From a virus, in IMG/VR virus record IMGVR_UViG_3300030406_005280, positions 1 to 24,639 of that record: 24,639 nucleotides of DNA; one strand, written 5' to 3'. Below, one piece after another: positions 5,443-12,023 of this stretch. Below the pieces are notes generated by a model that did no database searches, had not been told where the DNA came from, and saw nothing but the letters and a program-made list of their open reading frames with translations. Position numbers and translations under genes: made by a program. Each line of letters opens with the position of its first letter. Positions within the stretch are counted from its first letter, which is position 1.

Positions 5443-5608
5443 TTTTGATAAGTTCATGGAGAACAACATAGATATCAATCAGTACATTCAATATGACGAG
5501 AGTGGTCATAGAAGATTATATTTTAATAAAAGTAAATTTATTGAAGATGCTTTGGAGTATGTACAAAATGATAATGTAGATTATGAAGTTATAGAGGAGT
5601 GGTTATAA
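5432..5608 (+). CDS. Small acidic protein, 58 aa, unknown
   Basis: ATG 5432 follows an AGGAGG site and overlaps the methyltransferase end by 11 bases. The protein, starting MKDDFDKFMENN, is rich in Asp, Glu, Asn and Tyr and ends IEEWL. The strong negative charge is reminiscent of DNA-mimic inhibitors, but that is only a composition argument. Its stop forms TAATG with the next gene and its GAGGAG serves that gene's ribosome site. Confidence 0.72.
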   Translation: MKDDFDKFMENNIDINQYIQYDESGHRRLYFNKSKFIEDALEYVQNDNVDYEVIEEWL

Positions 5609-5847
5609 TGGCGAAAAAATATGATACTGAATTCATGGATTATAACAATGCAAACACATATTATGTAGAGACGTTTGTAAACATAAAAAGAATTGTAAAA
5701 ATTAAAGGCATAACAGAGAAACAAGCAGTTCTTAGATCTTTGAAAAGAGAACAAGATAGATCTTGGAAAAACTATGAATTTGTTGATTGTGATTACAATG
5801 TGGTTGATTACAATGAATTTAAAAAATTTAAAAAAGGGAGATGTTAA
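5608..5847 (+). CDS. Hypothetical basic protein, 79 aa
   Basis: ATG 5608 is preferred over an in-frame GTG nine bases earlier because of its spacing to GAGGAG and the TAATG coupling. The sequence begins MAKKYDTEFMDYNNANTYYV, has a helical Lys/Arg-rich middle (IKGITEKQAVLRSLKREQDR, residues about 33-52) and a basic end. No recognised domain. It is coupled by TAATG to a zinc-ribbon protein. Confidence 0.75.
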   Translation: MAKKYDTEFMDYNNANTYYVETFVNIKRIVKIKGITEKQAVLRSLKREQDRSWKNYEFVDCDYNVVDYNEFKKFKKGRC

Positions 5848-6020
5848 TGATTTGTGTAATTTGTAAAGGCAAAATAGAAGAGCATAAAAATGCAGAGGGC
5901 ATAGTGTATTGGACAGAGGGACACAATGCTCAACCAATATCAGATGGGAGATGTTGTGATAGATGCAACGAAGATATTGTTATTCCTCACAGAATAGCAG
6001 ACATGATGGTGGCAAAATAA
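5847..6020 (+). CDS. Zinc-ribbon microprotein, 57 aa
   Basis: CVIC (3-6) and CCDRC (36-40) give two Cys knuckles separated by a loop with YWTEGHNAQP. I recall near-identical small proteins (MICVICKGKI-, VYWTEGHNA-P, RCC-KCN) from marine phages, without a known role. The start is a TAATG overlap behind GGGAG. It is the first of three successive zinc-ribbon microproteins. A structural zinc site and protein or nucleic acid binding are likely; function unknown. Confidence 0.82.
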   Translation: MICVICKGKIEEHKNAEGIVYWTEGHNAQPISDGRCCDRCNEDIVIPHRIADMMVAK

Positions 6021-6158
6021 ATGAACACTCCCCAGGAAAAAATTATTATTTGTTTTAGATGTAAAATCAAAATGAATAAAACAGAACTGAAAGACGTTTA
6101 TAAATGTATTGCTTGTGGATTAATAGACGACAGAAAAAATATGGAAGAGAGGAGTTAG
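6021..6158 (+). CDS. Zinc-ribbon microprotein, 45 aa
   Basis: Runs from ATG 6021, directly after the previous stop, to TAG 6158. CFRC (11-14) and CIAC (29-32) form a minimal zinc ribbon; the rest is charged. The ribosome site is weak (GGTGG about eight bases upstream), so translation probably depends on coupling. The 3' end supplies GAGAGGAG to the next gene. Unknown function. Confidence 0.65.
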   Translation: MNTPQEKIIICFRCKIKMNKTELKDVYKCIACGLIDDRKNMEERS

Positions 6159-6160
6159 TT

Positions 6161-6358
6161 TTGGAAGATAAAGAATGGCAAAAAAAATACGGTCATGATT
6201 GGCAAGACGCAACACGCAAGGATGTTAAAACACACTGCACTCCTAGATGTCCTAGATGTCAAGGAACATTACATACAGTAAACGTACATGGACATGAGCA
6301 GTGTGTTCTTTGTCATGCTATTGTTGAGGATTGTTGCCAAGGATCACAATTAAAATGA
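6161..6358 (+). CDS. Zinc-ribbon microprotein, 65 aa, probable TTG start
   Basis: No ATG fits. TTG 6161 stands seven bases after GAGAGGAG and gives MEDKEWQKKYGHDWQDATRK. CPRC (about 30-33) and CVLC (about 48-51) form a zinc ribbon with HTVNVHGHEQ between; an extra CC follows at 58-59. A tandem 9-base DNA repeat, CCTAGATGT (about 6242-6259), encodes PRCPRC. Third of the zinc-ribbon run. Its stop overlaps the next ATG by four bases. Confidence 0.72.
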   Translation: MEDKEWQKKYGHDWQDATRKDVKTHCTPRCPRCQGTLHTVNVHGHEQCVLCHAIVEDCCQGSQLK

Positions 6359-6588
6359 GCAATAATATTATTGACTTTGATTTAATTCGCAAAGCAAAAA
6401 ATCCCGTCAAAAAAGTTTGTGACATAGCATCAAAAGAATTCAAGGAGTTAATAGTCATTGGAGAAGACAAGGATGGCGAGTTAAGAATGATTACAACTTT
6501 AGAAAATTATGCAGACATAGTTTATATCATGGAGATAATTAAATTAGGAATAATAACAAAAGGAGCAGAGGAAAATGAGGAGAAGTAA
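6355..6588 (+). CDS. Hypothetical protein, 77 aa
   Basis: The start is the ATGA overlap at 6355; an upstream TTG would lie inside the zinc-ribbon gene. The sequence has IASKEFKELIVIGEDKDGEL followed by RMITTLENYADIVYIMEIIK, suggesting a small alpha/beta fold. I recall similar 'F-vig-d--gel-m-tt--n-ad' proteins in marine phages as hypotheticals. Ends acidic. Overlaps the next gene by 14 bases, which contain its GAGG ribosome site. Confidence 0.75.
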   Translation: MSNNIIDFDLIRKAKNPVKKVCDIASKEFKELIVIGEDKDGELRMITTLENYADIVYIMEIIKLGIITKGAEENEEK

Positions 6589-6775
6589 ATCTGAGACCTA
6601 CCTACAATATAGTTTAGATTCAGTGATAAGTTATATAAGAGGAGAACTAAACTTAGAAGAGGCAGTAGAAAGACTTGAACAATTGGGACACAAAAAGAAA
6701 AGTGCGATGAAGGTCCTAAAAAACACTGATAGAAACAACATTTTTAGTTTTGAAACAAAAGCTAGAAAAAAATAA
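6575..6775 (+). CDS. Hypothetical basic helical protein, 66 aa
   Basis: ATG 6575 follows GAGG. A predicted helical pair (LQYSLDSVISYIRGELN, LEEAVERLEQLGHKKK) is followed by a basic tail ending KARKK. This is compatible with a small DNA-binding protein, but no family is recognised. Last gene of the early operon; the helicase promoter begins three bases after its stop. Confidence 0.72.
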   Translation: MRRSKSETYLQYSLDSVISYIRGELNLEEAVERLEQLGHKKKSAMKVLKNTDRNNIFSFETKARKK

Positions 6776-6778
6776 TTA

Positions 6779-6806
6779 TTGACAATTAATTGCAAGTATG
6801 CATAAT
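6779..6806 (+). promoter_or_regulatory. Helicase-operon promoter with CAATTAATTG operator
   Basis: TTGACA (6779-6784) is followed after 16 bases by CATAAT (6801-6806), or after 18 by TAATAG. The palindrome CAATTAATTG (6783-6792) overlaps the -35 box. The 17 bases TTGACAATTAATTGCAA here are identical to those at 8944-8960. Confidence 0.75.
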
Positions 6807-6842
6807 AGACGTATAGTTTTATTTTAAAAAATGGAGGACAAA

Positions 6843-7109
6843 ATGAAAACTATGACGATGAAAATGCCTAAATTAGTGAAACCAAAAGGATCAACTTGGG
6901 TAAATGCCCAAAGATATTTGTGTGATTTTTATATACAAAAAGCACCCATATGTGGAGGTCACTTAGTCTTTGCAGTTGTTGGAAGAAAATGGGTAAAGAT
7001 AGCCAAAGGAGACATGTTAAATAAAGGACAAAGATATAAACATTCTAGATTTAAAATTTCCGTTAAAGAATGGCATGGTTGTAATCCAAGAAAAGTAGGA
7101 GTTAGATAA
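6843..7109 (+). CDS. Hypothetical basic protein, 88 aa
   Basis: ATG 6843 is preferred over ATG 6831 because GGAGG (6833-6837) fits it. The N-terminus is MKTMTMKMPKLVKPKGS, then a WVNAQRYLCDF helix and a Gly/Val-rich strand segment (GGHLVFAVVGRKWVKIAKG). The overall charge is strongly positive, consistent with nucleic-acid contact. No family is recognised. First gene after the helicase promoter. Confidence 0.78.
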   Translation: MKTMTMKMPKLVKPKGSTWVNAQRYLCDFYIQKAPICGGHLVFAVVGRKWVKIAKGDMLNKGQRYKHSRFKISVKEWHGCNPRKVGVR

Positions 7110-7307
7110 ATGAAAATACAAGAAATAATTAATAATAAAAATGAACAAATTAAAAAACTAGAACAGATGTTTGAGTGGTTAAAGAACTGCCCTTTTGATT
7201 ATAAAATATCAAGTATGCAAGGAGATAATTTATTTTTAAAAGTAAAACTTTTTGAAAATGAAAAACAAAGATTATCTAAGGAAGATAAAGATGCATTTCA
7301 AATATAA
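7110..7307 (+). CDS. Small coiled-coil protein, 65 aa
   Basis: Starts directly after the previous stop behind GGAG. Residues 1-25 (MKIQEIINNKNEQIKKLEQM...) show heptad-like spacing and probably form a coiled coil; the C-terminus is charged. No domain is recognised. Overlaps the helicase start by 17 bases, so it is probably expressed and co-translated with it. Confidence 0.72.
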   Translation: MKIQEIINNKNEQIKKLEQMFEWLKNCPFDYKISSMQGDNLFLKVKLFENEKQRLSKEDKDAFQI

Positions 7308-8748
7308 AACAAAACCATATCAACATCAAAAGGATGCTTTGGTGCATAGTTTCGATAAACGGAACTATGCATACTTTATGGAGATGGGATGTGGTAAGTC
7401 TAAAGTTCTGCTCGACAACATGGCATGGCTTAGACTCCAAAACAAAATAGATTCTGCAATCATTGTGGCTCCCAAGGGAGTGTACAGAAATTGGGAATTG
7501 ACAGAGATCCCGAAACATTTCTTGGATGAAATAGATTACGAGGTATTTACTTGGAGGGCAAATGCAACCAAGTCGCAGAAAGATAATCTGGTTCGGGCCA
7601 CAAAAGAAAGATCAAAATTTAGAATACTTTTAATTAATGTTGAGGGTTTTGCTACACCAAAAGTAAAAAGATATACTGAAGCTTTTATAAAAAATTCAAA
7701 CTTTTTATTAGCAGTAGATGAATCAACAACAATAAAGAATCATCAAGCCAAAAGAACAAAGGCACTAATTAGTCTTGGTAAACAAGCAAGTTACAAAAGA
7801 ATATTAACGGGATCTCCCGTTACAAGATCGCCAATGGATTTGTTTTCTCAATGTTTATTCATGAGTCAAGATCTTTTGGGGTTTGATTCTTATTGGTCTT
7901 TTCAAGGTCGATATGCCGTGACAAGAAGACAAAAGATGGGTGCTCATTCTTTCAATCAAGTTATTGGATATAGAAACCTGGAAGAACTAGCACAAAGACT
8001 AAAAACATTTTCATTTAGAGTTACGAAAGAAAAAGTTTTAAAAGATGTGCCACCAAAAATATACACAACTAGAGAAGTAACATTGTCTACAGAGCAATTA
8101 CAACACTATCAATCCATGAAGAAACATGCATTGACAGTGGTCAATGATGAGTTGGTAAGTGCAACTGAAGTCATGACACAGTTAATAAAGCTGCAACAGT
8201 TACTTTGTGGTTTCATTGTGACCAATGATGGAAAGACAATAGAAGTTAAGAACAACAGAATAAACTGCATGTTAGATGCGATAGAAGAGATGAGTGGTAA
8301 GGTTATTATTTGGGCAAGGTTCAGACATGACATAATCAATATTACAAATGCTCTTAGAAAAAAATATGGACATGCATCTACTGTAAATTATTTCGGAGAT
8401 ACATCTGAAAAAGACAGACAAGATGCAATCTTAGGAATTGAGAACGATCCTAGTGTAAGGTTTTTTGTTGCTAATCCTCAAACGGGAGGCAGAGGCTTGA
8501 CTCTGATCAAGGCAACAAACGTAATTTATTTTTCTAATGATTTTGATTTAGAAAAAAGAATTCAATCTGAGGATCGTAATCATAGATCGGGTCAGAAGAA
8601 TCAAGTCGTGTATGTAGATTTGATAGCTAAAGGCACGATTGATGAGTATATCGTGAAAGTTTTACAGAATAAAATAGTCTTGGCAGGCAAAGCTTTGAAT
8701 GAAGAAGCAAAGAAATGGTTACAAGTTTCTCCAAAAAAAGACAATTAA
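7291..8748 (+). CDS. SNF2-like superfamily II helicase/ATPase
   Basis: The 485-residue protein has the full SF2/SNF2 motif set: a PYQHQ element (9-13), Walker A MGCGKS (32-37), Walker B as DEST with D143-E144 in place of the usual DEAH, motif III TGSP (173-176), and in the second RecA lobe TGGRGLTLIKA and SEDRNHRSGQ (the QxxRxxRxGQ-type motif VI). Such proteins translocate on duplex DNA and remodel protein-DNA complexes or forks. It lies first among the replication genes and may stand in for a fork helicase. ATG 7291 is chosen for AAGGAAG just upstream. The stop codon sits inside a CAATTAATTG site. Confidence 0.92.
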   Translation: MHFKYKTKPYQHQKDALVHSFDKRNYAYFMEMGCGKSKVLLDNMAWLRLQNKIDSAIIVAPKGVYRNWELTEIPKHFLDEIDYEVFTWRANATKSQKDNLVRATKERSKFRILLINVEGFATPKVKRYTEAFIKNSNFLLAVDESTTIKNHQAKRTKALISLGKQASYKRILTGSPVTRSPMDLFSQCLFMSQDLLGFDSYWSFQGRYAVTRRQKMGAHSFNQVIGYRNLEELAQRLKTFSFRVTKEKVLKDVPPKIYTTREVTLSTEQLQHYQSMKKHALTVVNDELVSATEVMTQLIKLQQLLCGFIVTNDGKTIEVKNNRINCMLDAIEEMSGKVIIWARFRHDIINITNALRKKYGHASTVNYFGDTSEKDRQDAILGIENDPSVRFFVANPQTGGRGLTLIKATNVIYFSNDFDLEKRIQSEDRNHRSGQKNQVVYVDLIAKGTIDEYIVKVLQNKIVLAGKALNEEAKKWLQVSPKKDN

Positions 8749-8782
8749 TTGCTGAAAATTACAACAACATGATATATATAAT
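8742..8782 (+). promoter_or_regulatory. Promoter region of the ribbon-helix-helix gene
   Basis: CAATTAATTG (8742-8751) overlaps the helicase stop codon. A perfect TATAAT (8777-8782) preceded by TATA lies 26 bases further on, but no good -35 box is at the right distance, so this promoter may need an activator or be weak. Placed upstream of the regulator, it allows autoregulation. Confidence 0.5.
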
Positions 8783-8813
8783 AAATACGGGCAACAACAC
8801 ATGGGAGCATGAA

Positions 8814-8954
8814 ATGCAAAAATATAGAACAGTAGCTATTCCGATTGAGATCTGGGAAGATCTTAAAAAAATAGCAGAACAAGAGGGTAGATCGTATGCG
8901 AGACAACTTTCTTGGATGATTAAAAATTATTTTGGCAAAAGTATTGACAATTAA
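8814..8954 (+). CDS. Ribbon-helix-helix DNA-binding protein, 46 aa
   Basis: ATG 8814 follows GGGAG; the longer open frame upstream crosses the promoter and the helicase gene. The protein reads MQKYRTVAIPIEIWEDLKKI and continues with a second helix (SYARQLSWMIKNYFGK). A short N-terminal strand (YRTVAIP), helix, turn with EGRS and second helix match the Arc/MetJ/CopG ribbon-helix-helix fold, which dimerises and inserts the strand pair in the major groove of short palindromes. CAATTAATTG flanks the gene on both sides, and its stop codon lies within one copy. A likely regulator of the phage early and replication promoters; binding is inferred. Confidence 0.8.
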   Translation: MQKYRTVAIPIEIWEDLKKIAEQEGRSYARQLSWMIKNYFGKSIDN

Positions 8955-8971
8955 TTGCAAATAATTATATT
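8944..8971 (+). promoter_or_regulatory. SSB/primase-operon promoter with CAATTAATTG operator
   Basis: TTGACA (8944-8949), 16 bases, TATATT (8966-8971). CAATTAATTG (8948-8957) overlaps the -35 box and the stop codon of the ribbon-helix-helix gene. The first 17 bases are identical to the helicase promoter. Predicted RNA start is near 8978, at the foot of a strong hairpin. Confidence 0.72.
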
Positions 8972-8977
8972 AAAAAT

Positions 8978-9015
8978 ACTAGTCTGGCAGTTTTTCATAG
9001 CTCTGTCAGACTAGT
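8978..9015 (+). promoter_or_regulatory. 5'-terminal hairpin in the leader of the SSB operon
   Basis: ACTAGTCTGGCAG (8978-8990) pairs with CTGTCAGACTAGT (9003-9015) over 13 positions with one G-U, around a 12-base loop TTTTTCATAGCT. No U-run follows on the plus strand, so it is not a normal terminator in that direction. Because it begins where the promoter should start RNA, it may cap the 5' end and protect the message. Confidence 0.6.
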
Positions 9016-9057
9016 CAACAAACCGAAGGGTATAACTTTAACGAAGGAGGTTCAATT

Positions 9058-9615
9058 ATGAACGAGTTATTTGAAACAATGGTTGCAGATGCGAGTGCGT
9101 TTGATGAAATTGACGCAAAAAAGGGGAGTGAATTATCTTCTTTAATTCGTAACAGTCAACAACTTTCAAATCAAATCAAAGAAGCCGAGCAACATCTCAA
9201 AGATCTTAAGGCTATGAGACAAAAGGTTGATACAGAATCTATTCCTGCAATGATGCAAGAAATGGGTATGGACTCTATTACTGTGGATGGTAATAAAGTT
9301 CAGTTAAAACCTTTTGTTCATGCAAGTATACCTCAAGATCGAAAAGGTGAAGCTTATGATTGGTTAAGATCAATAGGCGAAAGTGACATCATCAAGAACG
9401 ATGTTGTCGTGAGTTTTAGCATGGGAGAAGACAATCTTGCTAAAGCTATAGTTGCCGATCTCGAAGAGAAAGGTGTTAATCCAAGTTCAAAGACACACAT
9501 ACATCCAATGACTTTGAAATCTTGGTTATCGGATCGTATCAAAGATGGCAAGGAAGTTGATCTTGAAATGTTTGGTGCATACGTTGGTACAACTGCTACA
9601 TTTAGAAAGGTATAA
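9058..9615 (+). CDS. Coiled-coil replication-region protein, 185 aa
   Basis: Starts at ATG 9058 behind AAGGAGG. Residues about 23-62 form a long charged helix (SSLIRNSQQLSNQIKEAEQH, LKDLKAMRQKVDTESIPAMM) that should be a coiled coil, followed by a beta-rich part (MDSITVDGNKVQLKPFV) and a C-terminal segment ending GAYVGTTATFRKV. The architecture, helical hairpin then a small beta module, resembles phage Gp157-type proteins only loosely. It is the first gene of the SSB/primase transcription unit and only two bases from the SSB-like gene, which suggests a DNA-metabolism role. Unassigned. Confidence 0.82.
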   Translation: MNELFETMVADASAFDEIDAKKGSELSSLIRNSQQLSNQIKEAEQHLKDLKAMRQKVDTESIPAMMQEMGMDSITVDGNKVQLKPFVHASIPQDRKGEAYDWLRSIGESDIIKNDVVVSFSMGEDNLAKAIVADLEEKGVNPSSKTHIHPMTLKSWLSDRIKDGKEVDLEMFGAYVGTTATFRKV

Positions 9616-9617
9616 TC

Positions 9618-10421
9618 ATGAAAGCACAAGTAGTAAATAAGAAAGAGGCAGGTCTACCTGCAAATTTGATAAGTGAAATGGCAACCGATTCTGGCTTGGG
9701 ACTATCCAATGTGACGGCAGATGACATGCAGATTCCTTTTTTAAGGATTCTACAAGCATTGTCTCCACAGTTAGTCAAGACTAATTCAGATTATATAAAA
9801 GGTGCAGAACAAGGAGATATCTTTAATACTGTTACCCATCAAGTATGGAAAGCAGAAGAGGGTATTGTAGTTGTTCCTTGCTATTTTGAGCAAAAATTAC
9901 TTGAGTTCGTTCCAAGATCTCAAGGTGGTGGTTTTGTACAAGAGTTACCAAAAGATCATCCAGATGTTTTAAATGTCAAAAGAGACAAAGAAACTAATAT
10001 GGATATATTACCTAGTGGTAATGAACTTGTAAGAACGGGTCAACATTATGTAAAAGTTCTTAATGATGAACTTGGTATGTTGGAACCTGCCATCGTAGAC
10101 ATGAAGAAAACTCAAATCAGAAGATCAAAGATTTGGGTAACTCAAATGTCAATGCAAACTATAAAGTTAGCAGATGGCACATCAAAACCTGCTCCTATGT
10201 TCGCCAATAAATGGAGACTTAAAACAGTAGCCGATGGCAATGACAAAGGATCTTGGTATTCCTGGCAGATAGAAAAAGTCGGGATGGTAGATTCTCTTGA
10301 CGTTTATAATGAATGTAAAGAGTTTCATAATAGTGTTGCAAGTGGAGAGATCAAAGGAACGGCAGTAGCCGATGAGATTGATGATTCTCCTTCTAAAGAT
10401 ACAGACGAAATACCATTCTAA
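9618..10421 (+). CDS. Single-stranded DNA-binding-like protein with acidic Pro-Phe tail
   Basis: The 267-residue protein has an N-terminal PFLRILQALSPQL segment, a central region with Trp and basic patches (KKTQIRRSKIWVTQMSMQTI) and a disordered acidic end, EIDDSPSKDTDEIPF. The terminal DEIPF closely matches the DDDIPF tip by which bacterial SSB recruits replication proteins; T7 gp2.5 also ends in an acidic tail with terminal Phe. The position just before the primase fits an SSB. The fold itself is not recognised with certainty, so the SSB role rests on tail and context. AAAGG precedes ATG 9618. Confidence 0.72.
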   Translation: MKAQVVNKKEAGLPANLISEMATDSGLGLSNVTADDMQIPFLRILQALSPQLVKTNSDYIKGAEQGDIFNTVTHQVWKAEEGIVVVPCYFEQKLLEFVPRSQGGGFVQELPKDHPDVLNVKRDKETNMDILPSGNELVRTGQHYVKVLNDELGMLEPAIVDMKKTQIRRSKIWVTQMSMQTIKLADGTSKPAPMFANKWRLKTVADGNDKGSWYSWQIEKVGMVDSLDVYNECKEFHNSVASGEIKGTAVADEIDDSPSKDTDEIPF

Positions 10422-10431
10422 CTTTTAACAA

Positions 10432-10488
10432 TTTCGGGTAGAAGTCCTCCTTTTTCATTTTCTTCTACCCGAAAACCATTTGTGAGGA
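10432..10488 (+). promoter_or_regulatory. Hairpin with anti-Shine-Dalgarno loop before the primase gene
   Basis: TTTCGGGTAGAAG (10432-10444) and CTTCTACCCGAAA (10462-10474) are perfect complements over 13 bases. The 17-base loop begins TCCTCCTTTTT, so TCCTC (10445-10449) can pair with GAGGA (10484-10488), the primase ribosome site, to make a pseudoknot. No U-run follows in either direction, so it is a poor terminator. Translational control of primase is inferred. Confidence 0.55.
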
Positions 10489-10493
10489 ATAAA

Positions 10494-12023
10494 ATGAACA
10501 ATGGTCAAAGGTTTATGGATGCTTTTCAAGGTTTTTCTGAGGCTCATGGAGAGACAAAGATCTCTCAAGAAAGAAGACAAGGGAAACAAGCCGCCAATTC
10601 CTATATTAAAAGAACTCCTTTAACATTAGAGTTGATCAATGGTCATCTTGATGGTGGACTTGGTGTTGGCTCCATACCTATTAATGAAGAAAATAAATGC
10701 AAGTTTGGTGCATTAGATATTGATACATATCCTATTGATCATCTTGCCCTAGATAAGAAATTAAGAAAACTTAAGATACCATGCATTGTTTGTAGAAGTA
10801 AAAGTGGTGGAGCACATATCTTTTTCTTTCTAACAGATTGGATGAATGCAGGCGAGTTTAGAGATAAAGCATCAGAGATTGCATCTGTAATAGGTTTTGG
10901 TAACTGCGAGATATTTCCAAAACAAGAACAGATATTAGTAGAACGAGGGGATGTAGGTAACTTTATTAACCTACCCTATCATAACAAAGATCAAACCATG
11001 AGGTATGCCTTTAAAGAAAACGGAGAGGTTGCTACCTTCGAAGAATTTTTAGATTTAGTTGATAAAAGAAAAGTAAAACCAAATTCCTTTTTTAAACTAC
11101 AAGTAGGATCAAAAAAGACAGAACCTTTTCCAGAAGGTCCACCTTGTTTAAATGTCATGGCACTAAATGGCATTGGAGAGGGATCAAGGAACATGTCTTT
11201 ATTTAATTATGGTGCAATGTTTAAGAAGATGGATCCCGATAATTGGAAGGCGCTGCTTGAAAAATTTAACATTGATTACTGTACTAGTCCCGTATCTGCA
11301 CAAGAAATAGTTCAGATACAAGGTCAGTTAGAAAAGAAAGAATATTTTTATACATGTGGACAAGAGCCTATCAAAGCACATTGTAATAAATCTTTATGTA
11401 AAAGAAGAAAGTATGGCATTGGTGTGAATGTAGATGCAGTAGAAATAACAGGTATATCTATTGTTAAATCAGAACCAAGGGTGTTCTTTGCAGATCTGGA
11501 TGGCAGACGATTAGAGTTAACAAGTTTTGATTTACAATCACAATCTAAGTTTCAGATAGCATGTCTGGAACAACAAAATTTTATGCCACCAAAAATAAAA
11601 GAGAGCGATTGGCAGTTGTTAATTAACGGATTATTAGCAGAGGCTAATGAAATAGAAGTCCCAGAAGAACTAACTTACAAAGGACATTTTAATCAATTGC
11701 TTGAGTCTTTTTGTTATGGTCGAGTACAAGCACAATCGGCAGAAGAACTATTGGTTGGTAAACCATGGATCATGGAAGGATTAGTTTATTTTAAGATAGA
11801 TTCTTTCATAGAATTTTTGAGACAAAAAGGATTTACATATTATTCTAAAGGTCAGATTCAAGAAAGAATAAAGGAAATAAATAATGGGGATAAATGTAGT
11901 GATCCAAGATATTTCAAAACAACAGATGGTAAACAAAAGTCAATTCGTGTTTGGTGGGTTCCCGAAGTGAGAGAAGATGTTGAAATACCTAAAGTAGAAT
12001 TTGAAGAGGAGGTTCCGTTCTAA
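10494..12023 (+). CDS. Archaeo-eukaryotic-type (AEP) DNA primase
   Basis: The 509-residue protein has the three AEP active-site motifs: GALDIDTY with D75 and D77, SGGAHIFFF with H108, and EIFPK with E139. These coordinate metal and nucleotide for primer synthesis. Downstream a Cys/His cluster (C288, H296, C297, C302 within a C-x7-HC-x4-C pattern) resembles a metal-binding primase module. The C-terminus is acidic and closes EEEVPF, like the tail of the SSB-like protein upstream. No helicase domain is fused, so the helicase must come from elsewhere. ATG 10494 is chosen because GAGGA is five bases upstream; the in-frame GTG 10482 is inside the ribosome site. Confidence 0.88.
   Translation: MNNGQRFMDAFQGFSEAHGETKISQERRQGKQAANSYIKRTPLTLELINGHLDGGLGVGSIPINEENKCKFGALDIDTYPIDHLALDKKLRKLKIPCIVCRSKSGGAHIFFFLTDWMNAGEFRDKASEIASVIGFGNCEIFPKQEQILVERGDVGNFINLPYHNKDQTMRYAFKENGEVATFEEFLDLVDKRKVKPNSFFKLQVGSKKTEPFPEGPPCLNVMALNGIGEGSRNMSLFNYGAMFKKMDPDNWKALLEKFNIDYCTSPVSAQEIVQIQGQLEKKEYFYTCGQEPIKAHCNKSLCKRRKYGIGVNVDAVEITGISIVKSEPRVFFADLDGRRLELTSFDLQSQSKFQIACLEQQNFMPPKIKESDWQLLINGLLAEANEIEVPEELTYKGHFNQLLESFCYGRVQAQSAEELLVGKPWIMEGLVYFKIDSFIEFLRQKGFTYYSKGQIQERIKEINNGDKCSDPRYFKTTDGKQKSIRVWWVPEVREDVEIPKVEFEEEVPF

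Noticed and set aside
8978-9015. Hairpin read as an intrinsic terminator
   Set aside because: No U-run follows on the plus strand, and the downstream gene has no other promoter; a leader hairpin is more consistent.
10432-10474. Hairpin read as a terminator after the SSB-like gene
   Set aside because: No U-run follows on either strand, although the loop is T-rich. No promoter is seen between it and the primase, so read-through is needed.
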